Shown here piece after piece: positions 17,405 through 27,690 of a stretch of 64,000 bases of DNA. The stretch spans positions 1,179,841-1,243,840 of the forward strand of contig NZ_LMDP01000002.1 of NCBI RefSeq assembly GCF_001425835.1, in the 5' to 3' direction. How positions within the stretch are numbered: position 1 is the first letter of the stretch; each line of letters opens with the position of its first letter. This stretch comes from Afipia sp. Root123D2 (GTDB lineage Bacteria; Pseudomonadota; Alphaproteobacteria; Rhizobiales; Xanthobacteraceae). A program made the position numbers and the translations under genes. A model generated the notes under the pieces. It had not been told where the DNA came from, made no database searches, and saw only the letters and a program-made list of their open reading frames with translations.

Positions 17405-18735
17405 CTCCCGGCCGCGCGATCATTCGAAGTCATGTCCGACCGCCCCGCTTCGCCGGTAATCAGCCGGGTGCCGCGCTGATACGTGATGTAGCTCCACAGC
17501 CAGGTCAGCGCGACAACCAGCCGGTTGCGGAATCCGATCAGGAAATAGATGTGCGCCACGCACCACAACAGCCAGGCGAAAAAGCCTGACATGCGAAACC
17601 GGCCGCGCTCGATGATCGCGAGTTTGCGGCCGATGGTCGCGAGCGAACCGAAATCGCGATAGTGAAACGGACCGATACCGCTCTTTCCGCCGGCGCGCGC
17701 GATCAGCAGCCGCGCAACATACGCGCCCTGCTGCTTCGCCACCGGCGCGACGCCGGGCAGCGGCTTGCCGTTGTCGCCGGCGAGAGACGCGGTATCGCCC
17801 AGCACGAAAATATCCGGATGCCCGGGAACGGACAGATCGGGTTCGACCAGTACGCGGCCGGCGCGATCGACCGGCGCATCGAGCCACCGCCCCGCCGGAG
17901 AGGCGCCGACGCCCGCCGCCCAGATAACGGTGTGCGTCTCGATGAACCCGCTTCCGATCGCGACGCCCTTCGCGTTGCAGTCCGTGACCGTCGCGCCGAG
18001 ACGAACCTCGACGCCGAGCTTTTGCAGCGCGCGCAGCGCTTTCTCAGACAATGACGGATCGAATGGCGTCAGCAGTCGCGGTCCCGCTTCAAGCAGGATG
18101 ATCCGCGCGGCGCGCGGATCGATCGTCTTGAAGTCCCAGGCGAGCGCACGCTTGGCGAGTTCGGCGATAGCTCCCGCCATCTCGACGCCGGTCGGTCCGC
18201 CGCCGACGATCACGAAATTCAGAAGCGCCTGCCGCTTGGCCGGATCCGGCTCCATCTCGGCGCGTTCGAACGCCAGCAGAATGCGCGCGCGCAGCGCGGT
18301 CGCGTCGTCGATGGTTTTCAGGCCGGGCGCAAAAGGCTCCCAATCGTCATGGCCAAAATAGGCATGCTGCGCGCCGGTTGCGAGAATCAGCCTGTCGTAG
18401 CCGATCCGGCGGCCGTCCACGATCACCTCGCGATGCGCGGTATCGACGCCGGAAACCGATCCCAGCATCACGGTGATGTTCGGCTGCCGGCCGAGAATGC
18501 CGCGAACCGGCGCGGCGATATCCGCAGGCGACAGCGCTGCCGTCGCGACCTGATAAAGCAATGGCTGAAACAGATGATAGTTGTGGCGGTCGATCAGCGT
18601 CACGTCGAACGACGATTTCGCAAGCGCCTTGTTCGACAAAGTCTGGGCCGCGGTGAGGCCGCCGAACCCCGCGCCGACGATCACCACGCGCAACCGTTTC
18701 TGTTCGTCTGTGTTCGACAAACCCGGTCCCGTCAT
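17401..18735 (-). CDS. type II NADH dehydrogenase (NAD(P)/FAD oxidoreductase)
   Basis: A 444-residue single-subunit, non-proton-pumping NADH:quinone oxidoreductase (Ndh-like). The FAD Rossmann motif VVIVGAGFGGLTAAQTL lies at about residues 17-33, DRHNYHLFQPLLYQVA follows at about 50-65, the NAD motif FVIVGGGPTGVEMAGAIAEL is near 180, and the FAD-contacting VLGDTA is near 315. A hydrophobic C-terminal stretch (WLLWCVAHIYFLIGF) probably attaches it to the membrane. It converges on the molybdopterin gene, overlapping by 4 bases. Confidence 0.92.
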   Translation of the reverse strand: MTGPGLSNTDEQKRLRVVIVGAGFGGLTAAQTLSNKALAKSSFDVTLIDRHNYHLFQPLLYQVATAALSPADIAAPVRGILGRQPNITVMLGSVSGVDTAHREVIVDGRRIGYDRLILATGAQHAYFGHDDWEPFAPGLKTIDDATALRARILLAFERAEMEPDPAKRQALLNFVIVGGGPTGVEMAGAIAELAKRALAWDFKTIDPRAARIILLEAGPRLLTPFDPSLSEKALRALQKLGVEVRLGATVTDCNAKGVAIGSGFIETHTVIWAAGVGASPAGRWLDAPVDRAGRVLVEPDLSVPGHPDIFVLGDTASLAGDNGKPLPGVAPVAKQQGAYVARLLIARAGGKSGIGPFHYRDFGSLATIGRKLAIIERGRFRMSGFFAWLLWCVAHIYFLIGFRNRLVVALTWLWSYITYQRGTRLITGEAGRSDMTSNDRAAGS

Positions 18736-18861
18736 TTCGCCCCGTCACCGGCAGTTGACCATGACGGGAGCGCGAATTCAAACGATTCGAGACGGTCCGC
18801 GCGCCGCATCATGCGCTGCGGATGCGGGCGTCATTCGCACCGCATGACCTCGCGGCATGCG

Positions 18862-20952
18862 TTAACCGTGAAGCTTCTTGCGCTTGGGTTTCTTCCCGCC
18901 AAACGGCTTGTCGAACTTTGGTTTGTCAAATTTCGGCTTGTCAAATTTGGGCTTACCGGACTCCGATCTGGCGGATTCGGATTTGCCGAATTTGGACTTG
19001 CCGGACTCAGATCCACCGAATTTCGATTTTTCAAATTTCGGCTTATCAAATTTCGCTTTCCCGAATTTCGACTTGCCGAATTCCGGTTTATCGAACTTCG
19101 GTTTGTCGAATTTTTCCTTGCCCGCATGGTCCGGCTTGCCCGGATACTCCGGACGCTGGTGCGGCGGATCGAGCGGAGAATATTTCGGCTTGTCGCGCCG
19201 GGCGGCGGGGGAATCGTCGTTGCGTTCGAACGGCGCCTTCTTGTCCTTGTCGAACTTCCGCGCCCGCAAATGCTTGCGCTCGGTGCGGTCGGCGTCCTGC
19301 GGCGCACCGCGCAGCGGCTCGATGCGGATGTTGTCTTCCTTGTCCGGGCGCTTGACCTTGTCGGTAAAGCGTTCGAGCGCCTGCGCCGAAATCTGGAATT
19401 CGGTGTGGGCATCGAAAATGCGGATCGCGCCGACATCCTGTTTGCCGATGCCGCCGCGGCGGCAGATCATCGGAAGCAGCCAGCGGGCCTCGGCATTCTT
19501 CTGCCGCCCGATCGCGGCACGAAACCAGATGCCGTCCTCCATCGCGCCGGCGCGTGCCGGCTTCTCTTTCGGACCGCGATCGTCGCGTTCGCCGCGCCCG
19601 TCCTTGCGAGGCCCGCGATCGTCCCGCGATTTTCCGCCGTGTCCGGGATCGGAGACATCCTCCGGCGACGGCAGACGTGCGCGATAGAGCCGGGCCAGCG
19701 CCGATGCGATGTCTTCGGGAGAGCGTTCGGCAATCAGCAGCCGCGCCAGCACCAGATCGTCCTCGGTCGATGGCTCGGTGAACAGCGTGTCCTGCATCAT
19801 GCGCTGCTGGTCGAGCTTGCGGATTTCCTCGACGGTCGGCGGCGCACTCCATTCGGCGTCGATGCCCGCCATGTTGAGCAGCAATTCGGCGCGGCGGCGG
19901 CGGGCCGGCGACACCAATAAAACGCTAATGCCCTTCTTGCCGGCGCGGCCGGTGCGGCCGGAACGATGCTGCAACACTTCAGGATCGTTCGGCAGGTCGG
20001 CGTGGATCACGAGGCCGAGCGACGGCAGATCGATGCCGCGTGCGGCGACGTCGGTCGCGACGCAAACCCGCGCGCGTCCGTCGCGCAAGGATTGCAGCGC
20101 CTGGGTGCGCTCGTTCTGGGTCAGTTCGCCGGACAGCGCCACAACGGAGAAGCCGCGCTCGAGCAACGCGGTTTGCAGATGGTTCACCGCGCTGCGGGTG
20201 TTGCAGAACACGATCGCGCTGGGCGATTCGACATAGCGCAGCACGTTGACGACGGCATGTTCGACATCCTGCGCGGCGATGCGGATCGCGCGATAGTCGA
20301 TATCGGCGTGGCCGCCTTCGCCGTCGGTGACTTCGACGCGAAAGGCGTTGTTCTGGTAGTTCTTCGCCAGCGCGATGATGCCGCGCGGCAGGGTGGCGGA
20401 GAACAGCAGCGTGCGGCGCGTCTCCGGCGTGGTTTTGAGGATGAACTCCATGTCCTCGCGAAAGCCCATGTCGAGCATCTCGTCGGCTTCGTCGAGCACC
20501 ACGGCCTGCAACGCCGAAACGTCGAGACGTCCGCGCCGCAGATGGTCGCACAGCCGCCCCGGCGTGCCGACCACGATATGCGCGCCCTCGGCGAGTTCGC
20601 GTTGCTCGCGCCGCGGGTCCATGCCGCCGACGCACGACACCACGCGCGCTCCGGCATATTGATAAAGCCAGCTCAACTCGCGATGGACCTGCAAGGCGAG
20701 CTCGCGGGTCGGCGCGACGATCAGCGCCAGCGGTTCGGCTGCCTTCGGCAACCGGTCGGCATCGCCGAGCAGGTTGTTGGCCATCGCAAGGCCGTAAGCG
20801 ACGGTCTTGCCGGAGCCGGTCTGCGCCGACACCAGCAGATCGCGTGGTGCTGCGTCATCGGCCAGCACGGCCATCTGCACCGGCGTCGGATCGTTGTAGT
20901 TGCGCTCGGCCAGAGCGCGGGCGAGCGGCGGACGTGTGGTCGGAAAGGTCAC
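18862..20952 (-). CDS. DEAD-box RNA helicase with lysine-rich repetitive tail
   Basis: ATP-dependent RNA helicase, 696 residues. All core motifs are present: Q motif near NDPTPVQ, Walker A AQTGSGKT (43-50), PTRELA, DEAD (154-157), SAT, and HRSGRTGRAG. Beyond the helicase core a DbpA/CsdA-type RNA-binding domain (VGAIRIFDAHTEFQISAQAL) is followed by a charged region. The last 90 or so residues repeat units such as FDKPKFDKPEFGKSKFGK, a basic Phe-Lys-rich tail likely to bind RNA. It is probably involved in ribosome assembly or cold adaptation. No regulatory element is obvious in its upstream region. Confidence 0.93.
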   Translation of the reverse strand: MTFPTTRPPLARALAERNYNDPTPVQMAVLADDAAPRDLLVSAQTGSGKTVAYGLAMANNLLGDADRLPKAAEPLALIVAPTRELALQVHRELSWLYQYAGARVVSCVGGMDPRREQRELAEGAHIVVGTPGRLCDHLRRGRLDVSALQAVVLDEADEMLDMGFREDMEFILKTTPETRRTLLFSATLPRGIIALAKNYQNNAFRVEVTDGEGGHADIDYRAIRIAAQDVEHAVVNVLRYVESPSAIVFCNTRSAVNHLQTALLERGFSVVALSGELTQNERTQALQSLRDGRARVCVATDVAARGIDLPSLGLVIHADLPNDPEVLQHRSGRTGRAGKKGISVLLVSPARRRRAELLLNMAGIDAEWSAPPTVEEIRKLDQQRMMQDTLFTEPSTEDDLVLARLLIAERSPEDIASALARLYRARLPSPEDVSDPGHGGKSRDDRGPRKDGRGERDDRGPKEKPARAGAMEDGIWFRAAIGRQKNAEARWLLPMICRRGGIGKQDVGAIRIFDAHTEFQISAQALERFTDKVKRPDKEDNIRIEPLRGAPQDADRTERKHLRARKFDKDKKAPFERNDDSPAARRDKPKYSPLDPPHQRPEYPGKPDHAGKEKFDKPKFDKPEFGKSKFGKAKFDKPKFEKSKFGGSESGKSKFGKSESARSESGKPKFDKPKFDKPKFDKPFGGKKPKRKKLHG

Positions 20953-21235
20953 GGGATGTCAGGCCTTGTGTGGCGGTCGCCGCCGAACGGGTTCGCGGAG
21001 CGAACGATAGGAAAAGTCGAATGACGAACAGGTCGAACGCGCGGGCTATCCTGGAGAAGCCGCGCTCTTTTGTTCAAATCATGAACTGGATGGCGCTGCT
21101 TTAAGGCAAGTTGGGCGAAAGTGCCACCATTTACTGGCTCTTTTCGCGATAAATCAGGCATTTCCGCCTGTTCGGAACTATCCGGCCGCCGCTGACTTGT
21201 GCTCCCGACAATGCACCAATGCAGGAGTGGATGAG

Positions 21236-21652
21236 ATGAAACGAGTGATAACCGGTTTGATGCTGATCGGCGCTACCGCGCTGATCCCCGCAGTTGCTTC
21301 CGCGCAGGGCGTTCCTGGCGGCATCGAGCAAGGCGCGCGCGACGGCGAACGCGCGGCGGGCCCGGTCGGCGCTGTTGTCGGCGGCGCCGTGGGTGGCGTG
21401 GTTGGCGGCGTGGCCGGTGTTCTGGGCATCGACCAGCGGCCGCGCTTCAAGACCTATGTCGTCGAGCAGCGCCGTCCGTCCTATCGCTACAGCAACGACG
21501 TAGCAGTCGGGGTCGTGCTGCCGGAAGACGGCGTCACCTATTACGACGTGCCGGAAGAGTATGGCGTACAGGGCTATCGTTACACGGTCGTCAACGATCG
21601 CACCGTGCTGGTCGATCCGCGCACCCGCCGCGTGGTGCAGATCGTCGAGTAA
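21236..21652 (+). CDS. DUF1236-like exported protein
   Basis: A 138-residue secreted protein: signal peptide MKRVITGLMLIGATALIPAV ending ASAQG, a glycine-zipper stretch (AAGPVGAVVGGAVGGVVGGV) that could insert in a membrane, and a C-terminal domain with YDVPEEYGVQGYRYTVVNDR typical of DUF1236. The start is chosen because GGAG lies 9 bases before this ATG. A strong terminator follows, so it is monocistronic. Function unknown; such proteins are often stress-induced envelope components in rhizobia. Confidence 0.82.
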   Translation: MKRVITGLMLIGATALIPAVASAQGVPGGIEQGARDGERAAGPVGAVVGGAVGGVVGGVAGVLGIDQRPRFKTYVVEQRRPSYRYSNDVAVGVVLPEDGVTYYDVPEEYGVQGYRYTVVNDRTVLVDPRTRRVVQIVE

Positions 21653-21672
21653 CGGTCTCACGCATCAAATGG

Positions 21673-21701
21673 AAAGGCCGCCCACATCGGGCGGCCTTTT
21701 T
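21673..21701 (+). terminator. intrinsic terminator of the DUF1236-like gene
   Basis: A perfect 8-bp GC stem GGCCGCCC/GGGCGGCC with loop ACATC is flanked by AAA and followed by TTTTT, 21 bases after the stop codon. Confidence 0.92.
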
Positions 21702-21732
21702 GTTGCGCAGGGGAAGGTAGCTTCCTGTCGAT

Positions 21733-21857
21733 GTCGTCACCGGGCATAGCCGTTCGAAGAACGGCGTCGCTTTCGCTCGCCTATGTCCCGATGCCCCCGA
21801 TCAGGGAGGCACCGTGCCCTCCTAAACGAGATGGCCGGGACAAGCCCGGCCATGACG
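21733..21857. repeat. 125-bp dispersed repeat, copy 2 (inverted relative to copy 1)
   Basis: The reverse complement of this block matches 4068-4190 nearly base for base, apart from the variable centre around the GATCCGGG/GATCGGGG segment. The two copies stand 17.5 kb apart in opposite orientation. It lies just 3' of the CoxM-like gene. Confidence 0.8.
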
Positions 21858-21898
21858 TCAGTGAACAATAACTTATGCCTGGCTCGCGTCCGCCGGAC

Positions 21899-22699
21899 CT
21901 AACCCGCCTCGGCCACGGCGCGCTGCGCCATCACCTTGACGAGATTGGCGCGGTAATCCGCCGAGCCGTGAATGTCCGCCATCATGCCGTTCGGCGAGAT
22001 GGTGACACTGTCAACTGCGCCCGCCGACCAGTTCGCCTTCAGCGCCTTCTCGATATCGGGCACGCGCATCACGCCGTTCGACGACGCGCCGGTCGCGGCG
22101 ACGCGCACGTCGCCCGATTTGGTTTTGGCGACGAACACGCCGGTCAGGGCGAAGCGCGACGCCGGATGGCGCATTTTCGAATAGGCCGCTTTCGCCGGAA
22201 TCGGGAACGAGACCTCGGTGATGATCTCGCCGTCTTCCAGCGCCGTGGTGAACAGGCCCTTGAAGAAATCATCGGCCGCGATGCTGCGCTTGTTGGTTTT
22301 CACCGTCGCATTCAGCGCGACCAATGCGGCGGGATAATCCGCCGCCGGATCGTTGTTGGCGATCGAGCCGCCGATGGTGCCGCGATGGCGGACCTGCGGA
22401 TCGCCCAGCACCGACGTGAGATAAACCAGCGCGGGGATCGCCTTCTTCACATCGGCATTGGTCATGATGTCGTAGTAGGTCGTCGCCGCCTTGATGACCA
22501 CCGCGTCCGCCGTGACCGAGATGCCGACCAGCGCGGGAATCTTCGCGAGGTCGATGACGTCCGACGGCGCCGCCAGCCGCTGCTTCATCACCGGCAGCAG
22601 CGTGTGACCACCGGCGAGATATTTCGAATCCGAACCCTTCTTGAACAGGGCCACGGCGTCATCGACGCTGGAAGGACGGTGATAGGTTGTCTGATACAT
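21899..22699 (-). CDS. FAD-binding medium subunit of a xanthine-dehydrogenase-family hydroxylase (CoxM-like)
   Basis: The flavoprotein subunit of a three-part molybdenum hydroxylase, passing electrons from the iron-sulfur subunit to an acceptor. The start at 22699 (MYQTTYHRPSSVDDAVALF) is preceded by GGAGAG. FAD motifs are clear: KYLAGGHTLLPVM and TIGGSIANNDPAADYPAAL. The 266-residue length is normal. It is the last gene of the small-large-medium operon at 21899-25654. Confidence 0.93.
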   Translation of the reverse strand: MYQTTYHRPSSVDDAVALFKKGSDSKYLAGGHTLLPVMKQRLAAPSDVIDLAKIPALVGISVTADAVVIKAATTYYDIMTNADVKKAIPALVYLTSVLGDPQVRHRGTIGGSIANNDPAADYPAALVALNATVKTNKRSIAADDFFKGLFTTALEDGEIITEVSFPIPAKAAYSKMRHPASRFALTGVFVAKTKSGDVRVAATGASSNGVMRVPDIEKALKANWSAGAVDSVTISPNGMMADIHGSADYRANLVKVMAQRAVAEAG

Positions 22700-22722
22700 G
22701 ATCGCTCTCCTCGTCCTTCCTG

Positions 22723-25077
22723 TTACTCGGCTGCCTGCTGTTGATGAATCGCGTGCCACACCCGGTCGGGCGAGGCCGGCATCGCCAGCTTGTTGTTGCC
22801 AATGGCATCGGTGATCGCGTTGATCACCGCCGCCGCCGCGCCGATCGCGCCGGCTTCACCGCAACCCTTGATGCCGAGCGGATTGCCCGGACACAGCGTC
22901 GTGGTGTGCGACAGCTTGTAGGATGGCACGTCCTCGGCGCGCGGCATGGCATAATCCATGTACGACGCGGTCAGAAGCTGGCCGCTCTCGTCGTAGACCG
23001 CGTGTTCGAGCAGTGCCTGACCGATGCCCTGCGTCAGACCGCCATGAACCTGGCCTTCGACCACCATCGGGTTGATCAGCCGGCCGAAGTCGTCGGCCGC
23101 GACGAAGTTCACGAACGTGGTCTTGCCGGTGCCGGGATCGACCTCGACCTCGCAGATGTATGAGCCTGCGGGGAAGGTGAAGTTGGTCGGATCGTAGAAT
23201 GCGCCCTCCTTGAGGCCGGGCTCCATCCCGTCCGGCAGGTTGTGCGCGGTGTAGGCGGCGAGCGCGACCATCGGCAATGCGATCGACTTGTCGGTGCCGG
23301 TCACCTTGAACTCGCCGTTCTCGATGACGATGTCGTTCTCCGACGCCTCGAGCTGATGGGCGACGATCTTCTTCGCCTTGGCCTCGACCTTCTCCATCGC
23401 CTTGACGATGGCCGACAATCCGACCGCGCCGGAGCGCGAGCCGTAGGTGCCCATGCCGAACTGCACCTTGTCGGTGTCGCCATGGACGATCGAGATTTGC
23501 GAAATTGGAATTCCGAGACGATCCGCCACCACCTGCGCGAAGGTCGTCTCGTGGCCCTGACCGTGGCTGTGCGAGCCGGTCAGGATCTCGATGGTGCCGA
23601 CCGGATTGACCCGCACCTCGGCGGATTCCCACAGGCCGACGCCGGCGCCCAGACTGCCGACCGCTTTGGACGGCGCGATACCGCAAGCCTCGATGTAGCA
23701 GGAGAAGCCGATGCCGCGCAGCTTGCCCTCCTTCTTCGCCTTCTCCTTGCGCGCCGGGAAACCGGCGTAGTCGATGGCCTTGAGCGCCGAATCCAGCGAG
23801 GCATTAAAGTCGCCGATGTCGTAAGCCATGATCACCGGCGTCTGGTGCGGAAACTGGGTGATGAAGTTCTTGCGCCGCAGGTCGGCCGGATCGACCTTGA
23901 GCTGCCGCGCCGCGGTTTCCATCAGCCGTTCGATCACGAAGCTCGCTTCGGGACGGCCCGCGCCGCGATAGGCATCGACCGGCGTGGTGTTGGTGTAGAC
24001 GCTGATGACCTCGGCAAAGATGTTCGGAATGTTGTACTGGCCCGACAGCAGCGTCGCGTAGAGATAGGTCGGCACCGACGACGAGAACAGCGACATGTAG
24101 GCGCCGAGATTGGCGTAGGTCTTCACCCGCAGGCCGGTGATCTTGTTGTCCTTGTCGAAGGCGAGTTCGGCCTTGGTGACGTGATCGCGGCCGTGGGCGT
24201 CGGTGAGAAACGCCTCGGTGCGGTCGCAGGTCCACTTGACCGGGCGGCCGGTGCGCTTGGAGGCCCACAGCGCCACCATTTCTTCCGGATAGATGAAGAT
24301 CTTCGAGCCGAAACCGCCGCCGACGTCCGGCGCGATCACCCGCAGCTTGTTCTCGGGCGCGACGTTGTAGAACGCCGACAGCACGAGACGCGCGACATGC
24401 GGATTCTGCGACGTGGTGTAGAGCGTGAAGTGCTCTTCGGCGGAATCGTATTCCGCCAGCGCCGCGCGCGGCTCCATCGCGTTCGGCACCAGCCGGTTGT
24501 TGACGATGTCCATGGCGACGACGTTCGCGGCGTTTTTGAAAGCGTCGTTGGTCGCGGCTTCCTCGCCGATGGTCCAGTCGTAGATCACGTTGCCCGGCGC
24601 TTCGGGATGCAGTTGCGGCGCTCCGGAGGCAATCGCCGCGTCGATGCTGGCGGCGGCGGGAAGCTCCTCGTAAGTCACCTCGACCGCTTCGGCGGCGTCG
24701 CGCGCCTGATTTTTGGTTTCGGCGATCACCACCGCGACGCCCTGCCCGACGAAGCGCACGGTCTCCGGCGCCATCGCCGGCCATGCACCCATTTTCATCG
24801 GCGAGCCGTCCTTGGAGTGGATCATCCAGCCGCAGATCAGATTGCCGATCTTGTCATCGACGATCTGCTGGCCGGTCAGCACATCGACCACGCCCGGCAT
24901 TTTTAGCGCCGCCGACACGTCGATCTTCTTGATTTTCGCGTGAGCGTGCGGGCTGCGCACGAAGTGGGCGTGGGTCGCTCCGTGAATTTTCACGTCGTCG
25001 ACGTAGCGGCCCTTGCCGGTGATGAAACGCTTGTCTTCCTTGCGCACGACACGCGCGCCAATACCCTCAACGCCCAT
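22723..25077 (-). CDS. molybdopterin-binding large subunit of xanthine-dehydrogenase-family hydroxylase (form II CoxL-like)
   Basis: The 784-residue catalytic subunit carrying the Mo-MCD cofactor. The active-site loop is AYRGAGR (residues 369-375), the form II signature; true aerobic CO dehydrogenase has AYRCSFR, so CO oxidation should not be assumed. The glutamate-containing GCGEAGAIG loop is present near residue 740, and DVGGGFGSK (about 251-259) is typical. No coxDEF-type maturation genes are adjacent. The substrate could be an aldehyde, purine or other heterocycle. Confidence 0.93.
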   Translation of the reverse strand: MGVEGIGARVVRKEDKRFITGKGRYVDDVKIHGATHAHFVRSPHAHAKIKKIDVSAALKMPGVVDVLTGQQIVDDKIGNLICGWMIHSKDGSPMKMGAWPAMAPETVRFVGQGVAVVIAETKNQARDAAEAVEVTYEELPAAASIDAAIASGAPQLHPEAPGNVIYDWTIGEEAATNDAFKNAANVVAMDIVNNRLVPNAMEPRAALAEYDSAEEHFTLYTTSQNPHVARLVLSAFYNVAPENKLRVIAPDVGGGFGSKIFIYPEEMVALWASKRTGRPVKWTCDRTEAFLTDAHGRDHVTKAELAFDKDNKITGLRVKTYANLGAYMSLFSSSVPTYLYATLLSGQYNIPNIFAEVISVYTNTTPVDAYRGAGRPEASFVIERLMETAARQLKVDPADLRRKNFITQFPHQTPVIMAYDIGDFNASLDSALKAIDYAGFPARKEKAKKEGKLRGIGFSCYIEACGIAPSKAVGSLGAGVGLWESAEVRVNPVGTIEILTGSHSHGQGHETTFAQVVADRLGIPISQISIVHGDTDKVQFGMGTYGSRSGAVGLSAIVKAMEKVEAKAKKIVAHQLEASENDIVIENGEFKVTGTDKSIALPMVALAAYTAHNLPDGMEPGLKEGAFYDPTNFTFPAGSYICEVEVDPGTGKTTFVNFVAADDFGRLINPMVVEGQVHGGLTQGIGQALLEHAVYDESGQLLTASYMDYAMPRAEDVPSYKLSHTTTLCPGNPLGIKGCGEAGAIGAAAAVINAITDAIGNNKLAMPASPDRVWHAIHQQQAAE

Positions 25078-25168
25078 AATTATGGTCTCCCTGCCGGAGC
25101 ATTTTTGGACCGCCGTTTTCCATCGAAAGACAGCGGTGCTGAAAAAACGAAATCAAGAAGCCTCCGCG

Positions 25169-25654
<486 letters not shown>

Positions 25655-25955
25655 GCTTAACCTCCTGAGGGCATTTTTTAATTGTTCTAATTAACGGCCT
25701 GCGTTCCAAACTTTGCAACAACGATTTTCGTCGCACCTGTCATCCCGCGATCATCTGCGCGTGAAACCGGCGAAGGGGATGAAGGTATCGGCGTCAGCCT
25801 TGCGCGTGTTCGCCGAGCCGCTTTCGCAATTGCGAAATGAATAGCTGCTGCGTTCGATTCGAGGGGCCGAACCGTTTGATCGGATGCGCCTTTCTGCTTA
25901 AGCTTCGCGCAGGCTGCACGGCCCAAAAACAGAACGAAGCGCGAGGATTCCCGAC

Positions 25956-26642
25956 GTGATCGACAAGCGTGTAAAAACAACGGCCGATGCCGTGGCCGGG
26001 GTGCGCGATGGCGCAACCGTACTGGTCCCCGGCTTCGGCGCCGTCGGCGTCGCCGACAACCTGCTCGACGCCCTTCACGACCAGGGCGCGAAGGAATTGA
26101 CCATCGTCGCCAACAATTCCGGCAACGGCGATTATGGGCTGGCGCGGCTAATCAATTCGGGGCGGGTGCGCAAGGTAATCTGCTCCTATCCGCGCTCGGG
26201 CGACTACAGCGCCTTCCTCAAGGCCTATCGCGCCAAGACCCTCGAACTGGAATTGGTGCCGCAGGGCACGATCAGCGAGCGGATGCGCTGCGCGGCGGCC
26301 GGTCTCGGCGGCTTCTTCTCGCCGGTGTCGGCGGGCACCAAGCTTGCCGAGGGCAAGGAGCAGCGCATGATCGACGGCAAGCTGCACGTGTTCGAAAAGC
26401 CCCTGAAGGGCGACATCGCGCTGGTCAAGGCGGCGCAAGCCGACCGCTGGGGCAATCTCATCTATCGAAAGTCGGCGCGCAACTTCAACCCGATCTCGGC
26501 GATGGCCGCCGACCTTACCGTGGTCGAGGTCGAGGAGGTCGTCGAACTCGGCGCGCTCGATCCCGAAGGCGTGATGACGCCGGGCATTTTCGTCGACCGC
26601 TTCGTCGTGGTCCCAACAAAAAAAGCAGGAGCGGCCGCATGA
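25956..26642 (+). CDS. pcaI: 3-oxoadipate / 3-oxoacid CoA-transferase subunit A
   Basis: Alpha subunit (228 aa) of the heterodimeric CoA-transferase that moves CoA from succinyl-CoA to 3-oxoadipate in the protocatechuate branch of the beta-ketoadipate pathway. The GTG start is supported by GAGG 9 bases upstream. Family motifs are GFGAVGVADNLLDAL (glycine-rich CoA contact) and LVPQGTISERMRCAAAGLGG. It overlaps subunit B by ATGA, so the two are translationally coupled. Distinguishing 3-oxoadipate from acetoacetate transferases needs phylogeny; motif style favours PcaI. Confidence 0.9.
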   Translation: MIDKRVKTTADAVAGVRDGATVLVPGFGAVGVADNLLDALHDQGAKELTIVANNSGNGDYGLARLINSGRVRKVICSYPRSGDYSAFLKAYRAKTLELELVPQGTISERMRCAAAGLGGFFSPVSAGTKLAEGKEQRMIDGKLHVFEKPLKGDIALVKAAQADRWGNLIYRKSARNFNPISAMAADLTVVEVEEVVELGALDPEGVMTPGIFVDRFVVVPTKKAGAAA

Positions 26643-27319
26643 CCCCGTTGACCCGTGAGCAGATGGCGTGGCGCGCCGCGCAGGATCTTCCCGAAGGCGC
26701 TTACGTCAATCTCGGCATCGGCATTCCGACGCTGACCGCGGGCTATGTGCCGCGCGACCGCGAGGTGATCTTCCACAGCGAGAACGGCGTGCTCGGCCTC
26801 GGCGGCGCGCCGAAAGCGGGCGAGGAAGACGAAGAACTGATCGACGCCGGCAAGAACCTGACCACGCTGGTCACCGGGGGCTGTTACGTCCATCACGCCG
26901 ACGCCTTCCTGATGATTCGCGGCGGCCACCTCGACGTTAGTCTGCTCGGCGCGTTCGAAGTCGCCGAAAACGGCGATCTCGCCAACTGGACCACCGAGGA
27001 CGCGCAGTTTCCACCGGGCGTCGGCGGCGCGATGGACCTTGCGGTCGGCGCCAAGGAAATCCGGGTGCTGATGGAGCATGTTTCCAAGAAGGGCGAGCCG
27101 CGCATCAAGAAGCAATGCACCTATCCGCTGACTGCGCCGGGCGTGGTCAAGCGCATCTACACCAATTACGCGGTGATCGACGTCAAGCCGGACGGACTTC
27201 ATGTCGTCGAGATGATCCCCGGCATGACGCTGGAGAAACTGCAGACCATGACCGAGCCGAAGCTGCGGCTGTCGCCGGACTACAAGGACCTCGCCCCGCC
27301 CACCGCCAAGGCGGCGTGA
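26639..27319 (+). CDS. pcaJ: 3-oxoadipate / 3-oxoacid CoA-transferase subunit B
   Basis: Beta subunit (226 aa) of the CoA-transferase. The catalytic glutamate that forms the enzyme-CoA thioester is Glu48 in SENGVLGLG. The N-terminal GAYVNLGIGIPTL and C-terminal YAVIDVKPDGLHVVEM segments match the family. It starts inside the subunit A stop codon. No pcaHG, pcaB or pcaD gene lies in the window, so the rest of the pathway must be elsewhere. Confidence 0.92.
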   Translation: MTPLTREQMAWRAAQDLPEGAYVNLGIGIPTLTAGYVPRDREVIFHSENGVLGLGGAPKAGEEDEELIDAGKNLTTLVTGGCYVHHADAFLMIRGGHLDVSLLGAFEVAENGDLANWTTEDAQFPPGVGGAMDLAVGAKEIRVLMEHVSKKGEPRIKKQCTYPLTAPGVVKRIYTNYAVIDVKPDGLHVVEMIPGMTLEKLQTMTEPKLRLSPDYKDLAPPTAKAA

Positions 27320-27321
27320 GG

Positions 27322-27470
27322 CACTCGTGCCCGGATGCTGCGCAGCGCGGAGCGATGCGCTGCTGATCCGGGGCCGCTCCAGACTGTAAATGAGTAACAG
27401 TCCCGTTTCTGCGAAGCAGCGTTGCACGCTGCATCGCGCCCGGGACAAGCCCGGTGATGACATCCAGAGG
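27322..27470. repeat. repeat debris in the 371-bp gap between pcaJ and the trehalose operon
   Basis: The segments GCCCGGATGCTGCGCAGCGC and GCTGATCCGGGGCCG repeat blocks seen at 4240-4333, and a truncated CCCGGGACAAGCCCGG-type hairpin follows near 27439-27455. I find no gene. The right part of the gap (27471-27690) carries a stress-type promoter, listed separately. Confidence 0.6.
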
Positions 27471-27545
27471 AAGGTGCCATTTCACCAGCTATTCCAGATA
27501 GTTACTTGTCACCCCTTCCACACCCTCCCGCCATGGAACCCAACG

Positions 27546-27570
27546 GGAACCTTATTCCCTACTGGCCGTT
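27546..27570 (+). promoter_or_regulatory. EcfG-type general stress promoter upstream of the MFS-otsB-GH15 operon
   Basis: GGAAC at 27546-27550 and CGTT at 27567-27570 are separated by 16 bases, an exact match to the alphaproteobacterial EcfG (sigma-EcfG) consensus GGAAC-N16/17-CGTT. It lies about 120 bases before the TTG start at 27691. A second exact match lies before otsA. Trehalose genes are known members of this regulon, so the two matches support each other. Confidence 0.72.
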
Positions 27571-27690
27571 GTCTTGGGGTGCGGGATCACAAATCCCGGC
27601 ACTCCGTAAGCGAGAAGCGTCCCGTTCCAGCGATGGAATGGCGATGTTGCTTGTTCTCAATCCGGATACGCGAAGTCCCGCGGGGGAATT

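Noticed and set aside
18349..19920. 523-codon plus-strand frame spanning the NADH dehydrogenase start and helicase
   Set aside because: Antisense to two well-supported genes. Its FRLVKFGL-type repeats merely mirror the helicase tail repeat.
21000..21235. Possible cold-shock leader or small RNA between helicase and DUF1236 gene
   Set aside because: No recognisable cold box, terminator-flanked hairpin or promoter was seen; left unassigned.
23242..24906. 554-codon plus-strand frame over the CoxL-like gene
   Set aside because: Antisense shadow without any domain.
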